Below, piece by piece: positions 24,222-36,282 of a stretch of DNA of 64,000 bases. The notes under the pieces were generated by a model. That model ran no database searches and had not been told where the DNA came from. It was given only the letters and a program-made list of their open reading frames with translations. Source of the stretch: Pseudopithomyces maydicus (Eukaryota; Ascomycota; Dothideomycetes; Pleosporales; Didymosphaeriaceae); contig JANTUC010000002.1 of the NCBI GenBank assembly GCA_026873275.1, forward strand, positions 2,046,001 through 2,110,000, in the 5' to 3' direction. Each line of letters opens with the position of its first letter. Position 1 is the stretch's first letter. A program made the position numbers and the translations under genes.

Positions 24222-25690
24222 TTACACCTGACTATCGACATTGGTCATGATCTTTTCAAAAACGCTAGTTCGGACAGTATTTCCACCTAAAATCGATTGA
24301 ACCTCTTCGTCTGCTTGACTGAGAAACATCTGTTCATCCCACTTTGGTTGCCATCCTAGGCGGTAAGCATTGATAGGTTCAAGACCACCACTGATGATAC
24401 TGTCAGAAATCATATTGCTTGATGGAGAAAATATGCCTACCTGGCCGTTCCCATGGCTCGAATGAACTGCGACGGGAAATTTAAAGCATGCGCTGCTGTC
24501 TCGTCATTCGGCCAAATTCTCGGCTCTGGGTCCATCACGAGACCACGTGCGTGCAAAGACCTAGAAAGAGCTTCCATATAGGCCCACCACGGCGCTCTGT
24601 GAGCCTGTGCAAAGTAGTACCCATCTTCTCCGTTAGGTATCGCTTGGCCCAGTAGAATACACTCCAGTATGATTCCGTAAAGACCCACGATATCCGATAT
24701 ATGAGCTGCAGGAGGGCACTGTGAACGTTAGCATACTTATTAATCTATGTGATGATGGCAAAATCAAAGCCAAACTCACCCCATCTTTGTCGAACTTATG
24801 TACCATTTTAAGCTTGATACTAGCTTGGATTAGTGCAGGAATGAGAATAGACACCTTCCTCCCTTCGCCACTGCCCAGCCCATCTATTCAGCAGATTAGA
24901 TCAGCTCAAAATGTAGATTTTGATTTGAACTTACGAACGTTTGGTATAACGAGATTGAAGCTTGTAATGCCGTATTCTTTCGCCATTTCTACCAAGAGAA
25001 CATTGGCCTGACTCGTCAGCCTTGAACCATACTATACAACGGAAAGATGTACCTCTCGAACGGGATGTGCAACATCGAGCTTCTTTTCCTTTTCGTATAT
25101 CGACTCGTTATCCCCAATAGCCCCGTATGGCCACCCGCCTTCTTCGGAATACCAAGTGGTCACTGATGACTATGAGCACCATTTTAGCGACATTTCCATA
25201 GTTGCGATTCTCATATCTCACGTGAATGAAGTAAACAGGCGTCTTTGCAGTAATTCTGCGTCGTCCAAGCGCTTGTAGTAGATTGGAAATAAGTACTTGG
25301 TCAATCGAACTGGCTGTATGGACGATGATATCAACTGACGTGTGTCAGCCCTTTGTTTAGCAAACAGGCAATTGCCGCACATACTTTGGTTATCGTCAAT
25401 GGCAGAGGTCACAGCCGGACCGTCGCTAAGATCCAGCTTGATGATGTTCGCATCTAGTTTGGAGAGTGCATGCATTTGTTCTTCGGAACGGACTACAGCG
25501 TGCATCATAACTCCAGAAATCGGACCATTGGTACGTGACAACAGGTCGGCAAGAACCGATCCGCCACTAAGATCAATTGAGCAAGGTTCGATCAAAGTAG
25601 AAAAAAATGTACGTACATATAACCTGCGGCGCCAGTGATCAAAATATTATGAGGCTGATCCATGGCGGTGCTTCGGTTGCGGGTTGCCAT
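24222..25690 (-). CDS. NAD(P)-dependent epimerase/reductase (extended SDR family)
   Basis: Rossmann-fold oxidoreductase built from eight exons; 360 residues from the ATG at 25663, or 369 from an in-frame ATG at 25690. Exons: 25690-25617, 25566-25385, 25334-25222, 25169-25053, 25007-24935, 24883-24780, 24718-24441, 24390-24222; introns are 45-61 nt and GT-AG. The N-terminus carries the dinucleotide-binding motif ITGAAGYIGGSVLADLLSR. VVRSEEQMHALSKLDANI and IDIIVHTASSIDQ follow the NmrA/epimerase pattern. YEKEK (Tyr about residue 139 from the second Met) fits the catalytic YxxxK. The C-terminal half has IPNVHGLGSGEG, PNGEDGYYFAQAH and GWQPKWDEQMFL, common in fungal NAD-dependent epimerase/dehydratases. 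Substrate unknown. It lies head-to-head with a Zn2Cys6 factor, suggesting local control. The frame is fully intact, unlike its left neighbours. Confidence 0.9.
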
Positions 25691-26044
25691 GACTTGGTGT
25701 GTGTTGCATGTTGAGTGAGTCGTTGATAGTTGCTATATGTAGTGTGGGCAAGATACAGCTTTCTTAGCTACATTACTCGAGACGGCCTTTGTCTAGGCCA
25801 GCGCAGATGCGCGGATCTGTACGCAAATGCAAAAGAATGGATGCATGAGGTGGAGCAGAGACCGAGGAGGATTCGCGGCAACCAATAACATCGAAGTACC
25901 GGAAACGCGCGCATTCCGTGGTGCGTCCTCGGCATCTTCCCTCACGATTTCTCGTGTTGAGAATACACTGGAACCCCGCGGGATTCCTGATAACGAGCTT
26001 TGACTGTGATTTCGACTTGTAATCAGTCCGATTCATCTTTTGGC
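25691..26044. promoter_or_regulatory. Shared divergent promoter of the epimerase and Zn2Cys6 genes
   Basis: About 355 bp between the two start codons. Several CGG/CCG triplets (near 25812, 25862, 25899, 25915) are present; Zn2Cys6 factors typically bind paired CGG triplets. No spacing stands out as a defined operator, so binding is an inference. Confidence 0.55.
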
Positions 26045-28411
26045 ATGGAGAAATGCAGTGATCCGGCGGGCGAACAAGGGAAGACGATCCGTGTTACACG
26101 ACGTTCTGTAAGCTGCTTGCACAGCTACAAGGCCGTCTGGCTACTGACCAGGTCAACAGTGCGATCAGTGTCGCTCGCGAAAGGTTGGTTGCGATCGCAA
26201 CTCTCCTTGCTCGCCATGCAGTTCTGCCCGTCTCACCTGCACGCATAGCGCTGTAGCCCAAAGCTCTGCAGGGCCTAGGCAAAGGGTACTTATATCTGCG
26301 CAATATGAGCAAAAAATCGACGGGATCGCCAAGGATATTGATGGGATCAAGCAGCTGCTTCAGAATATTCGCCTAGGTGGAGCAGAGGTTCAGTCCAAGA
26401 CACCTTCGGCACTGCCAGTGACACAGGAGGTTCTGCCGCCAGACCCTGACGCCGTGCGGGAGTCTTTTGCCATAACCGACGAGATCGCGTGGAAAAATTC
26501 AACTCAAGTACTTGATTTGATTAGGACTATAGTTCAAGAAGGTGCTACGCGGACGATCCATTTGGAAACGAACGAGATTATCTCTTCGCTCCAAAAGCTA
26601 CTGCAGATGCTCGAGTTTCCGACATTGGAAGATAAGGGACCACCCGTGTCTATCGCATCGTCTAATGTTGATATTGCGATGCCACCACAAGCCTCTGTTG
26701 TGACTATATTGCGGTGGGCGAGAGGTGCGAAAGCAAATGCGGCTGCCATCATACATTCTACTAATCTTGAACTAGAGAACGTATCAAATACAAGGCTCAC
26801 ATGGCTTGCACAGATTCTGCCTCTCAATGAGTTCGCGCAGATCTGTCAAAAAGTCTATTTTTCAGTGGATGGTTACACTGAGATCGATTATATACTCGCC
26901 AATGGTTATCTATCTTACGTTTTCTTTGAGCATCTTGTCGTTTCGGGACAATCTGGTTTTGCCGAATACTCCCAGCTATGCCGAAGAAATTTCGATACTT
27001 CTATTGCCAAGCTACCTGTTCTTACATCATCGTCAATGAATGGTACGTATACACCGGGGGCGCCGGCATTCTTCTGGCTACAAGGAACATGATTTTTATT
27101 CGCCACTAAAGACAAAACGTAAGAACTCGCCTCAATTAATGTTTATGCTAACGTTCCACCCACCCTTCCAGTAATTGCAGCCTTGACTCTTGGTGTAAGT
27201 ACTTTATCTTAACCTGAAATGCATGCCCACAATTAAAAGCACAATAGGCTTACAATGCGGTCGAAAACTCTCAAGCAAATGCGGCTTGGGTTTTTATCTC
27301 AGCCGCTTCAAATCATTGTTTGAAGCTTGGCTACAACCGTCTCCAAACTGGCTCTGGTGGCGGTGAGAGCCCAACAACCGCTCAGGAAAGCCTTTTTTGG
27401 GCAGTATACCGGCTAGAAAAGGGCATCTCACTTCGATTGGGACGGGCGTCATGCCTTCGTGAGGGCGACATTTTACTACCTCCAATACCTCCTGACATTC
27501 GTATAAAAACGGCCAATATTCAAGGTCGAGTTTATGATGAGCTGTACAGCCCTAGAGGTCTCGTGCGTAATCATTTAGAACGAAGCTGCACCGCACATTC
27601 GCTGGCTGCAGAATTACGTCGATGCATCATTGCTCTGCATGCTGATATTCTGGTATATCTCGAAACCAAGACCGAAATCTTTGATGCTGATAATATTACT
27701 CAGGAAACTTTTGGAAGTAGTGATGGAAGCCACACGGATCCTGTTGGGAAAGCCTACATGCAATGCGAGTTGATATGTCAATACTCGTTGCTGGCTCTGA
27801 TATTGCGAGCTGCCCCAGCTTCAGCCGGCTTTTCGAGCAGTGTTTCTGATGAGTGCCTCGCTGTAGCGCGGGAAGCCCTCCATGTACATGAGGCATGCGT
27901 CGCCACCATACGGAATTGCAAACGTGAGCCATTGATGCTAGCTAGATACGTTAATTGGTACGTCGTGAGCAGAGAGACGCTCTCCTCAATTCTCTTGATT
28001 GGAATGGCTGACGGATATAGGGCAATTGTGCACTGCCCCTTCCCACCCTTTTCGATTCTACTAACCTACGCCATCCAATCGTCGGACGAATCCGAGCTTC
28101 GCAAATTGGAGCACTTCGCAGCGTCGCTGGAACCGCCTGGCTCTTCGGTGGGCTTTGACTTGGCGCGGCCCTCTCATCTCTACAAGGTACTTTGCAAAGC
28201 CGCACGACTATACATCAACTTGGACACGGCGCCTACAACTCGCGACACTCTTGGATTTGATACGGACAGCTTCGGTGACCCGAGTCTGCTCGAGACAGAA
28301 TGGGCATCTTCAATACTGGGGCCACCTCAACAGGAATCAGAGTGGCTGAGTGAATGGTGGAATGATAATCAACTGTTCATGGGTGTGCTGGATCAGAGGA
28401 CGTTTTCATGA
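26045..28411 (+). CDS. Zn2Cys6 fungal transcription factor
   Basis: Nuclear regulator of 710 residues from four exons: 26045-26107, 26160-27042, 27172-27194 (23 nt) and 27248-28411; introns of 52, 129 and 53 nt. Splicing of exon 1 (ending TRRS) to exon 2 creates the Zn2Cys6 cluster CDQCRSRKVGC...CSPCSSARLTC with Cys at 22, 25, 32, 38, 41 and 48 (spacing 2-6-5-2-6). A short helical linker follows (YEQKIDGIAKDIDGIKQLL). The middle-homology (Fungal_trans-type) domain spans roughly residues 170-480: YFSVDGYTEIDYILANGYLSYVFFEH, then IAALTLGAYNAVENSQ and WVFISAASNHCLKLGYNRLQ, with FWAVYRLEKGISLRLGR, a hallmark of the family. The C-terminus is acidic and Trp-rich. Divergently paired with the epimerase gene, its likely target. 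Confidence 0.93.
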
Positions 28412-29446
28412 TTCGCAAGGCGTTGTCAGTCGGTTGCTAGGTAGAAAGTCAACTGGCTTGAAGTCAACAATTGCACCAGTGTGTGCTTACTTAGTTGCTG
28501 TGCACCTGCCCTTTTTGGGACTAGCATTGCATGTGGGCGTGGGTTCGTCACATCATGGTACCGTAGTTATTAGTCGTCCTTGTAGTCGTTCCCAGCCATC
28601 CTCATCACACTCTAAAGGGGACCCTAGCCCTCACGGATTCCTCCCCCTCCCTGGCTTTCCTGCAATCCTGTTCTAGATGAACGATGGTCCTACCCCTCGG
28701 ACAGAGCATGGAGCGTCTCCTGCGGCCACGTGCTCTTCACATTCTTCCACCCACGGGCAAGCTGCCAAGGGTGTCGGAGCTTTTTCTTTGCGGGGAAAGC
28801 AAGGATGGGCTGCCAACAGGGTCCGGAACAGCACGGTACGCCCACGTGCTGTCATATGGCTGCAGTGTGTGACCGGAAGGGCTGCGAGGGGGACGCAGCT
28901 CCGGCGGCGATTGGGCCACGGTGAAATAGCCGGGATGCGGGAGACAAGACAGCCAGGTGGACAGACGATGCACGCAAAAGAGGGTAGACCATGGGTCAAC
29001 AATGGGGGCGAGGGTGGCTAAAGGTGTTTTTCGATACTCGGGCGCGGCTCAGGCTCAAGCATTGCGACTTTCGGCAACCCGCGCTGCGGGGTGCTCAGCT
29101 GCGAAGGATTGCGGAGAAGACACCCCGACCCCGGCAAATGGCCTAGCCAGGCGTCGGGGAGAGTTCGCGGCCTGATTTCCATTGGCACCAGTGTCAATCT
29201 CGTTACCGTGATCAGGGTTGCCGATCCCTGCGTGGCGAAGCGCCATGCTCACACAGAGCAGGTGAATGATGTTCTCGGCCTGCCATTGCCAAAGCAGGAC
29301 CACATTAATTACTCGTTGCGACCGGTTCTTATATAACCCTTCCGTCCCTAGTGCAGATCGGCTACGTCTTTCTGGCACTGCGAGCTCCCTTGCGAATAAA
29401 TGATGCCCCAGCGTCTTTCCGCTCGCATCAGACTTCCTATCACGCA
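28412..29446. promoter_or_regulatory. Intergenic region with GH45 promoter
   Basis: No gene seen. A TATATAA element at 29330-29336 lies about 115 bp upstream of the GH45 start and is a plausible TATA box. The rest holds short unsupported ORFs. Confidence 0.5.
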
Positions 29447-30380
29447 ATGACGACCCTTCACCCTCGCAACACCCTCCTCGTCCTCGTCCTGAGCCTGTTG
29501 GTCCTCTGCGCCAGGTGTGTCAATCTCAACGTTTCGGGAGAGGCCATCACCACAAGATTCTGGGACTGCTGCAAGCCGTCGTGTGGATGGAAGGACAAGG
29601 CTCCCTTCGATCGGCCCGTCCTGTCTTGCGGCATCGACGACAAGCCCACTGGCATCGACGCCGGCACCGGGTGCAACGGCGGGGATGCCTACCTCTGCTC
29701 CAACCAGCAGCCGTGGTCCGTCAACGACACGTTTTCCTACGGCTTCGCCGGCGTCTTCATCACCCCAGATCTCACGGGCGGCAAGATCGAAGATGCCTGG
29801 TGCTGCGCATGCTACCAAGTGAATTTCACCAGCGACCCGCTCCAGGGCAAGAGCATGATCGTCCAAGCATCCAACACGGCCTACGACATCAACACGGCCA
29901 ACCGGTTTACCTTGGCGGTAAGACGAGATGGTTCGCTTTCGCTGCAGAGGGTGGTCGCTAATTTGCACCAGGTACCGGGTGGCAACACGACCTCACATGA
30001 CGCCTGTGCCCGCCAGTACGGTGTGGACCAGACGGTTTTTGGTTCCGAGAACGCGGGTGTCAAGTCCAAGGAAGACTGCGACAGACTACCCGCACCCCTA
30101 CAGAAGGGCTGCAAATGGCGCTTTGACTGGTACAAGGACGCCAACTACCCCAGGTACGCGCGTGCATGGTCGCCCCGAAACAAGCCTTTGATTGACGTTG
30201 CGCAGCGCAAAATTCAAACGCGTCCCGTGTCCAAGCGAGCTGACTTCGATAACGCAATGCACGCGTAGCGACGAGAAGCAGCTGGTCGACGGGTCGTCGT
30301 CGGCAACGACTGCACGCTCGCCCTCGCCCAGGCTGCTGTCGCTGTTGCTCAGCATGGCCGTGGTCGCCAGCACGGTATAG
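29447..30380 (+). CDS. Glycoside hydrolase family 45 endoglucanase with possible GPI-type tail
   Basis: Secreted beta-1,4-endoglucanase for cellulose or related glucans; 275 residues from three exons: 29447-29917, 29972-30153 and 30206-30380 (introns 54 and 52 nt). A hydrophobic signal peptide (TLLVLVLSLLVLCARC) precedes the GH45 signature TTRFWDCCKPSCGW with catalytic Asp40. Family blocks continue: CNGGDAYLCSNQQPW, YGFAGVFI, WCCACYQVNFTS and the acid Asp167 in GGNTTSHDACARQYG, then KGCKWRFDWYKDANYP. The second intron restores the family C-terminal pattern FKRVPCPSELTSITQC. After it come a Ser/Thr-rich linker and a hydrophobic end (RLLSLLLSMAVVASTV), which looks like a GPI-attachment signal. 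No carbohydrate-binding module. Reading through intron 2 instead gives a stop at 30268. Catalytic residues appear intact, so I expect an active enzyme. Confidence 0.93.
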
Positions 30381-31974
30381 GCACAGTATAGGCACAGACC
30401 ACAGACACACGATCGGCATGGACTGAAACTGCCAAAATTCCCCACGAGTGTCACACGCTCGCCCTACCTACTACCTACCTATGTACTTTCGGCAGCGAGA
30501 TGAGATGCAGATCAGGTGACGCGGTCCCGCCCGCGGTCCTGCCCGCCTGCCCTTCGATTTTATGCATTTATGCGTGGATACCCTACCAATTAACCCCGCC
30601 TGTCGCCGGCCTGGGCACGACTCGTCCCCCAAAATGTCCCCGTTGTTCTTCTCTATCGCACGAGCATCAGCACGCTGTTGGCTTTTGGCTTGTATAGTGT
30701 ACGTTACGCGTTTCATCCACCTGCTTCAGTGGTTCAGTGGGCTGGGAGGCTATCCCAGTGGCGTTCGCATGGCCTGCCTCGTTTCCTATTCGCATCTGGA
30801 GGCCGGCTCCGCTCCGCATTCGGTTTCGGTTTGGGCATCATTTATCACCTGCAAAGCATCACCCGCTTCGCCCTCCGCCTTGTTGTACCTAGGTACGAGC
30901 AGCTCCACGTGAGCGTGGCGAACCGCTTTCCGGCTTTGCTTTTTGGGAGAGTTTGGAAAGTTGGGTGTTGGTGGCAAAGCGTCAAATGGACATGAGGGTC
31001 ATCCGTCTGTAGTAACAACTTCTTCACCACATGTGTGTGCAACACTGACCACTCCCTTTGACACATGCCGCCTGTCTGAGACTGGTCCCACAGAGAGGCA
31101 AGCTCAACCACTTACTGCCAAGCACATATCGACAAGGTCATCCCACTGCCTGAATGCAGGAAATCCGGTGGGTCAGGGGCCCCTACCGTAACAGGTTCGA
31201 GCCGTTAGTTTATCCATATCAACCGCGGGGTAAGTTATGTACAGGGCACCCAAAATCCTGGAATCACAAGCCGGCCACTCCGGCAACTTTCACACCCTCC
31301 TCGAGAGCGCATTCTTGCTCAACACATATGGCTATGGTAGTGCTGCATGGGCACTGGTCGGGAAAGGACCGGTGGGAATACCTTCCACGTCCAAACCGTA
31401 TCTCAGGACAGAGGCACCGTCGGGGCAAGGTTAAGCGACCCTGGCTTCCACCATTTGACCGTCACGCGCAAGCGCTTGCAGCTGCACCTGCAGCTGCCAC
31501 CAGGACAGAGCCACCAACGAAGCATCTCGGAAGCTCCAACTGCTTGTGGTCTCTTTGCGTAGTTGGCCTAGACTGACTTTGGGGAGAGGAGGGGTTCCGC
31601 CCTGTGCATACCGAATTTCTCATCCGAAGATGGGGTAGGACAGGTGGTAATGCTCAACCGACTAACCACTAGGTACCTGAAATGCGTGGAGCGAGCGTGA
31701 TTGCTCAACCGCCTCGGGCGCTAACGCGGTAAGAGTGCGGGATGCGGGCCTGAGCGCCGGCAAGGAGCGTGCGGTGGCCTGAGTGCTTTGCGGGAGGTTG
31801 TGCTGGAAACTGGGGATCTGGGGTGCATGGCTCCGTGCATGTCTTGCATTTGCCGTGTTGATGGCATCATTGCAACAGATTCTCCGTGACCTTGATATGC
31901 GGGTGGGGAGATAGGTAGAAAATTCCTGACTTCAATGCTACGTGTGAACGACAATGCTATGCTAAATCAATGCA
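30381..31974. other. Intergenic, no gene seen
   Basis: About 1.6 kb between convergent genes. A short TATAGGCACAG direct repeat at 30375-30400 is the only structure noted; ORFs are short and without motifs. Confidence 0.5.
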
Positions 31975-33640
31975 TCATGGGTATCTTAGAATTTCATCCT
32001 CATCGTCCTCCTCCTTCAAGAGCAGCACTGGATTCAAGGGGGTTATAGGGCTCAGCGTTGGGCTCAGTGTCGCGCCAGAGACTCTTCTCGGACTCGACAT
32101 GAAAGTCGCCTCTGAAGCCCGTCGAGGACTAGGTATCAAAGTTGTCTCTGACGTCCGTCTTGGGCTTGATATTGTCGTCATCTCACTCAACCTCCACTCC
32201 ATCTCTTTATGGTTCTCCACCAGGGTAGGCTCACTTCCTAAGCTTCCTACACTTGCCACGGTTTCTAGCACGTCGCCCTTCTCACAGCAGCCGGCCTTGT
32301 CGTACCTGTCCAGGCTGTTCCTTCGGCTCGGTCTATGTGACCTGGATTTGAACGACCGACTCTTTTTGTGCAGTACCGCCGGTGCGACTCGTGCCGCTTT
32401 TGCTGAGCCGCGGAAGTCCTCCGAGCCAGCGAGGGAGGAAGAGAAGTCGTCGCTAAGACAAGGTATGATCTTGTTGAGGAATCTCTGCCGCCGACTTGCC
32501 ACATGGGTAATGGTAGATGCGTTTGAACTGCTCCATTGCCATTCGCTCCGAAACTCACGGTCCATGGGCGTGGCTTTGGTTTTGAAGTTGAATACCCAAC
32601 GTGTGACGAGTCCACGTAGAATAGGAACATTGGCTATGATGATGGCCACATTATTCTCGATATGGTTCACGCAGTAGTCGATAGGGTAAGTCCAGTCGGG
32701 CTTGAATGACTTGTAGAGTCGGTCGCGATACGTGAGATAGATTTTGGCTGCGCCAATACCCGTAACCCTGTAGCATCTTTGTCAGAAGTGCACGTGTATA
32801 TGGAGCGACGGTGACCCACGCTAAGCTCGACGTGAAGACTGCAAGCACCACAAGTCGGGAGCGGAGTCTTGCGCTCATCATGCGGCGCACAATGATGAAT
32901 GGGATGGGGAAGATCAAGAGATCCGTAAGAAGGTTCGCACAGGTGACCCAGATCAGCATTTCGCCCATGCGATGGCGACCCATGCAATGCAATCCACCGA
33001 AAGTCCGTGGTTTATAAGTGTTGCCCGTTTGCGGCGGGCAGATGAAGATGTAGAGACACCATGGGATTAAAGCACTTCCAACCGTGAAGATGAGGATGCC
33101 ATAAAGAACCTTCTTCATCCATTCAATGACCGAGCCGGCCCGCAGGAGGAGAAGTATGATGGAGGCTTTCACGAGCGGAAGAATGGGAATGTTGAGAAGG
33201 TTGAAAGCGAGGAGAATCTGAAGCCGTCAGGAGCAGTTTTTGACATGCGAGCGAGGAGGCATACTTGGTAGAACTCGTCGTAATTGGGTTCTATGTCATT
33301 TGGGTTGATTTCCCATATATGCACCCCTACGTGCCACATTTTGACATCTGCATGGCAGTCAGAAAGGCTTAGATTGACATGTTGACGGTGTACCGACGCT
33401 TGTACGAGGGCCCGATAAGGGCCAAGGATAGAATGGTAGGGAGGACGATCAGCCAGTCATCTGGGCAACATGGGTCAGTGGTGCGCGACGAGCGATGGCA
33501 ATGGCAATGCGCTTACCCCATCCCAATCGTAGATTCAGCTTCCGTCTTGTGTATATTCGAAGCGCAACAAACACTGACGATAGTACTGGCGTGAAGCAAA
33601 TCACGGCCAAGCAAGTATCTTGAAGCGGATACCTGGGCAT
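31975..33640 (-). CDS. Fungal 7TM integral membrane protein (PF20684-type, rhodopsin-like)
   Basis: Plasma-membrane-type protein of 486 residues in a large family expanded in filamentous ascomycetes (PTH11-related; ligands mostly unknown). Five exons: 33640-33517, 33460-33398, 33347-33265, 33217-32820, 32767-31975. Intron 2 uses a weaker GTCGGT donor but has a TCTGAC branch site and keeps the frame. Conserved blocks in order: CLAVICFTPVLSSVFVALRIYTRRKL (TM1), DDWLIVLPTI, VGVHIWEI, FNLLNIPILPLVKASIILLLLRAG, WCLYIFICPP, GGLHCMGRHRMGEMLIWVT, LLTDLLIFPIPFIIVRRM, AKIYLTYRDRLY, and NVAIIIANVPILRGLV (last helix). The cytoplasmic tail of about 200 residues is Ser/Arg-rich with four SPRR-type repeats, probable phosphorylation sites. 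An in-frame ATG at 33721 could extend the N-terminus. The decayed relative at 20230-21213 is from a different branch. Confidence 0.88.
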
Positions 33641-36282
33641 CTTGACGGTGAGGTGGCCTCGGCGAGAAATCGCGAAACGCACATCGCGCGGTTGCGCGGT
33701 TGCGCGGATGGGCACACTCATATAACAGCTCGGGCGGCGCCAGATTCGTGTGGGTATTGACCCCGGCCCACTGTGTCCGGCTGTCCGCCTCTGGTTTTTC
33801 CCCCGCAATCAACCAGGGCATGTATATTAAACGACGGCCGCACAGGTATTGATCACCCCGGCTAGGGAGCGAAAGCTACCGGTTCACGTGGGCACCTTAA
33901 TTTACGACGAGCCTAGCCGTCATCTGGAAGGACCGCCCACCGTCTATGGTGGCAAATGAATTTTGACGTGTTTTCTTCCGGGGCAATTACAACGAGAAAT
34001 GGCTGGCCACCTGGTAAAGACGAGCAGGGCCCGACTTCCCGGTTTCTGCACTTGGCATGAAGACGTAGTACGAGCCTTGTCAGCTCTCCTCGAAGCGAGA
34101 CGACTTCGCTTGGGCGGGGCGTGTGTTGGAAGGCAGATTGTCAGAACGCCTCTCGCCAACTTGCCTGGTCTGGCGCCACCTTCCGTCTCCTTCTTGATGG
34201 CTGGGGAAGCGAATCATGTGCCTGCACGGCAGCCTCTCCACAATAACATGTTACGGCGGCGCTAAGCTTCTCGAGAGCCTGGAAATGACAGGAGGTTGAT
34301 GGCAGGCAGAGCGTCTCACCATCCGCTCTTGAGCAACCAGGTGTCAATCATGACAGCTGCATTGCGAGATGCAAGCCACCAAATCCATTCTTTGACTATT
34401 GGTGGCTCGAGGCTGGGACGCACAGTCGCACAGAAGGTGGGAGACCATCTGGCCAGATGGACCGAGTATGTAGTCGCGCATTCTTCTGCACCGGTTACTT
34501 GGCAGCGGGCCGTCCCAGACATGAGCGTTCCTGGCGAAGAGACGGCATACAAAGGACCTCACACAAATTGCGGTACGAAGGGCAAGGAAAAGGGTGACGG
34601 ATTGGGAGGATGCAGTTGGTGGGCGCCCCACTGCAAGTGCTGCTGCGTGGCTGCCAAGAGGAGAGTCGGCACCTGCACCTGCGAGCCCGGGCTCGTAGTC
34701 GACACGTGACACCCAGCAGTCCAAGACTACCGGTAGATGTTTTACACTAGATGGTGTGAAGAGCGGCTATACAGTAGATGGTTGTTCAAGAGTTTACCGC
34801 CATGCACGTGTACCAAACATTGAAGTACTGTATCAACACCATTTGAACCTGCTCCACCACATGTGTAGTTGCCCTCTTGTGCTTTGAGCTGCTACATCTC
34901 TCTCGACCCCACAATGGCTACAGTAAACAGGAGTTCACAATCGAGTCATGATTCGAGATGGCACTTTTGCTCCTCACTCTCAATATTCGCAAGAAAAAAC
35001 GCTTCGTGTACTTCTCGATGAACGAGACGTTATAAGCTTGCATATCGTCAAACAATGCAGAAACACGCGGCAAAAACTCATTTTCAAGGGCTAAAATTTG
35101 ATCGGCAGGCCTCCAACTGCGGGCCTAAGCTTTGCTACCATGCTGATCGTTATCGGTCGGGATTGTGCCTGAACAGAAACCGTTGAAGAGCGCTTGAGGT
35201 TGTCGTCTGCGACGACAAAGAAATCGGGACTGGCCGATGGAGCGTTGCGGCAGCCCATTGATAAGAAATAAAGAATTGCGGTCGACTGGCCAAACGATGC
35301 GTCGGTGTCTGATATCGCAGTTCGGTCACATCCTCAAGTACGGCCGTACTGTGGATGACGGATGACTACATACATGCATGCTCGTATACACATGTAAGGC
35401 GTCCGATGTATGTAATTTGCTATCAAGATAGGAGTATGCCACGGTCCAGAAACAGGCCCGTCGGGACTCCATGTGGCATGTGGGAGCAGCGGCCTCCGAA
35501 GAACATGATAGCCGCAGGGGTCCGCTTTGCGACTTTTCCTCCACCTTCATTTCCACAAAGACTACCTACTTGGAGCGGCCTCGTTGCCCAGAGCCTGGCT
35601 AGACAACGCGATGCGGGCGCGAGAAAAACGGGTTGATGAGCTGGCTCACCTGCCTGGTTGTTGAGTGGCCAAATTCTGCGCGAAAATGAATGTGCAAGCC
35701 CCTGCAGAAGACAGCGCCTGTTCAAATTTAGAGTTAGCCGCGGATCCTCAAACCCGCCAGCGATCACAGCACCATCCGTTTACACCGCGCGTTTCGAACA
35801 CCCCCCACAATTCTCCGTGAAAACTGCTCACCATTCGCTGGATCTTGTCCTCGTCTCTCTTAAATGGTCTCGATGCTACCCTCCACGCAAGCCACAACGG
35901 TCAGATGGGGCAGGACGCCACGGGAAGGAGCTGTCGGACTCCCCCTTTGCTCATCTTAGTCCGTATCCCATCTGCGCGCGCCTAGATGTGGGTATCGAAG
36001 CGAATGCTGAAGCTTGAATTTGCGCTCGGGTGGGTTGCTCACTCGTCAGTGGGGGCACTCGTAGCCACAGACTACGACATACAAATATGCTTTCGCCCCG
36101 GGCTTTGCGCACCTCACGGTCTTGCTTGATTCTGGCATCCGGTACAGGAATACCTGCCATTCGTTCTTTTCTTCTTCTTTTCACCACATTCGTTTGAAGA
36201 GTCTCGTACTCATTCTCTCATTCAAATCTACCAGACTGGTTTCGGTTACTCGCTCCTTATCTGATTTTACCAACCAAACACG
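33641..36282. other. Intergenic, no gene firmly supported
   Basis: About 2.6 kb between divergent genes. An ATG ORF at 34299-34709 (136 codons) ends in a Cys-rich segment (HCKCCCVAAKRRVGTCTC) but lacks a signal peptide and resembles nothing I know, so it is not called. Otherwise short ORFs only. Confidence 0.45.

Noticed and set aside
29348..29968. 206-codon minus-strand ORF
   Set aside because: Antisense shadow of the first GH45 exon.
31190..31215. GTTCGAGCC resembling a tRNA T-loop
   Set aside because: No matching acceptor stem, D-arm or anticodon arm around it; no tRNA gene was found in the window.
34299..34709. 136-codon ORF with a Cys-rich C-terminus, a possible small secreted protein
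   Set aside because: No signal peptide, no conserved spacing of cysteines that I recognise, and no promoter or intron support.
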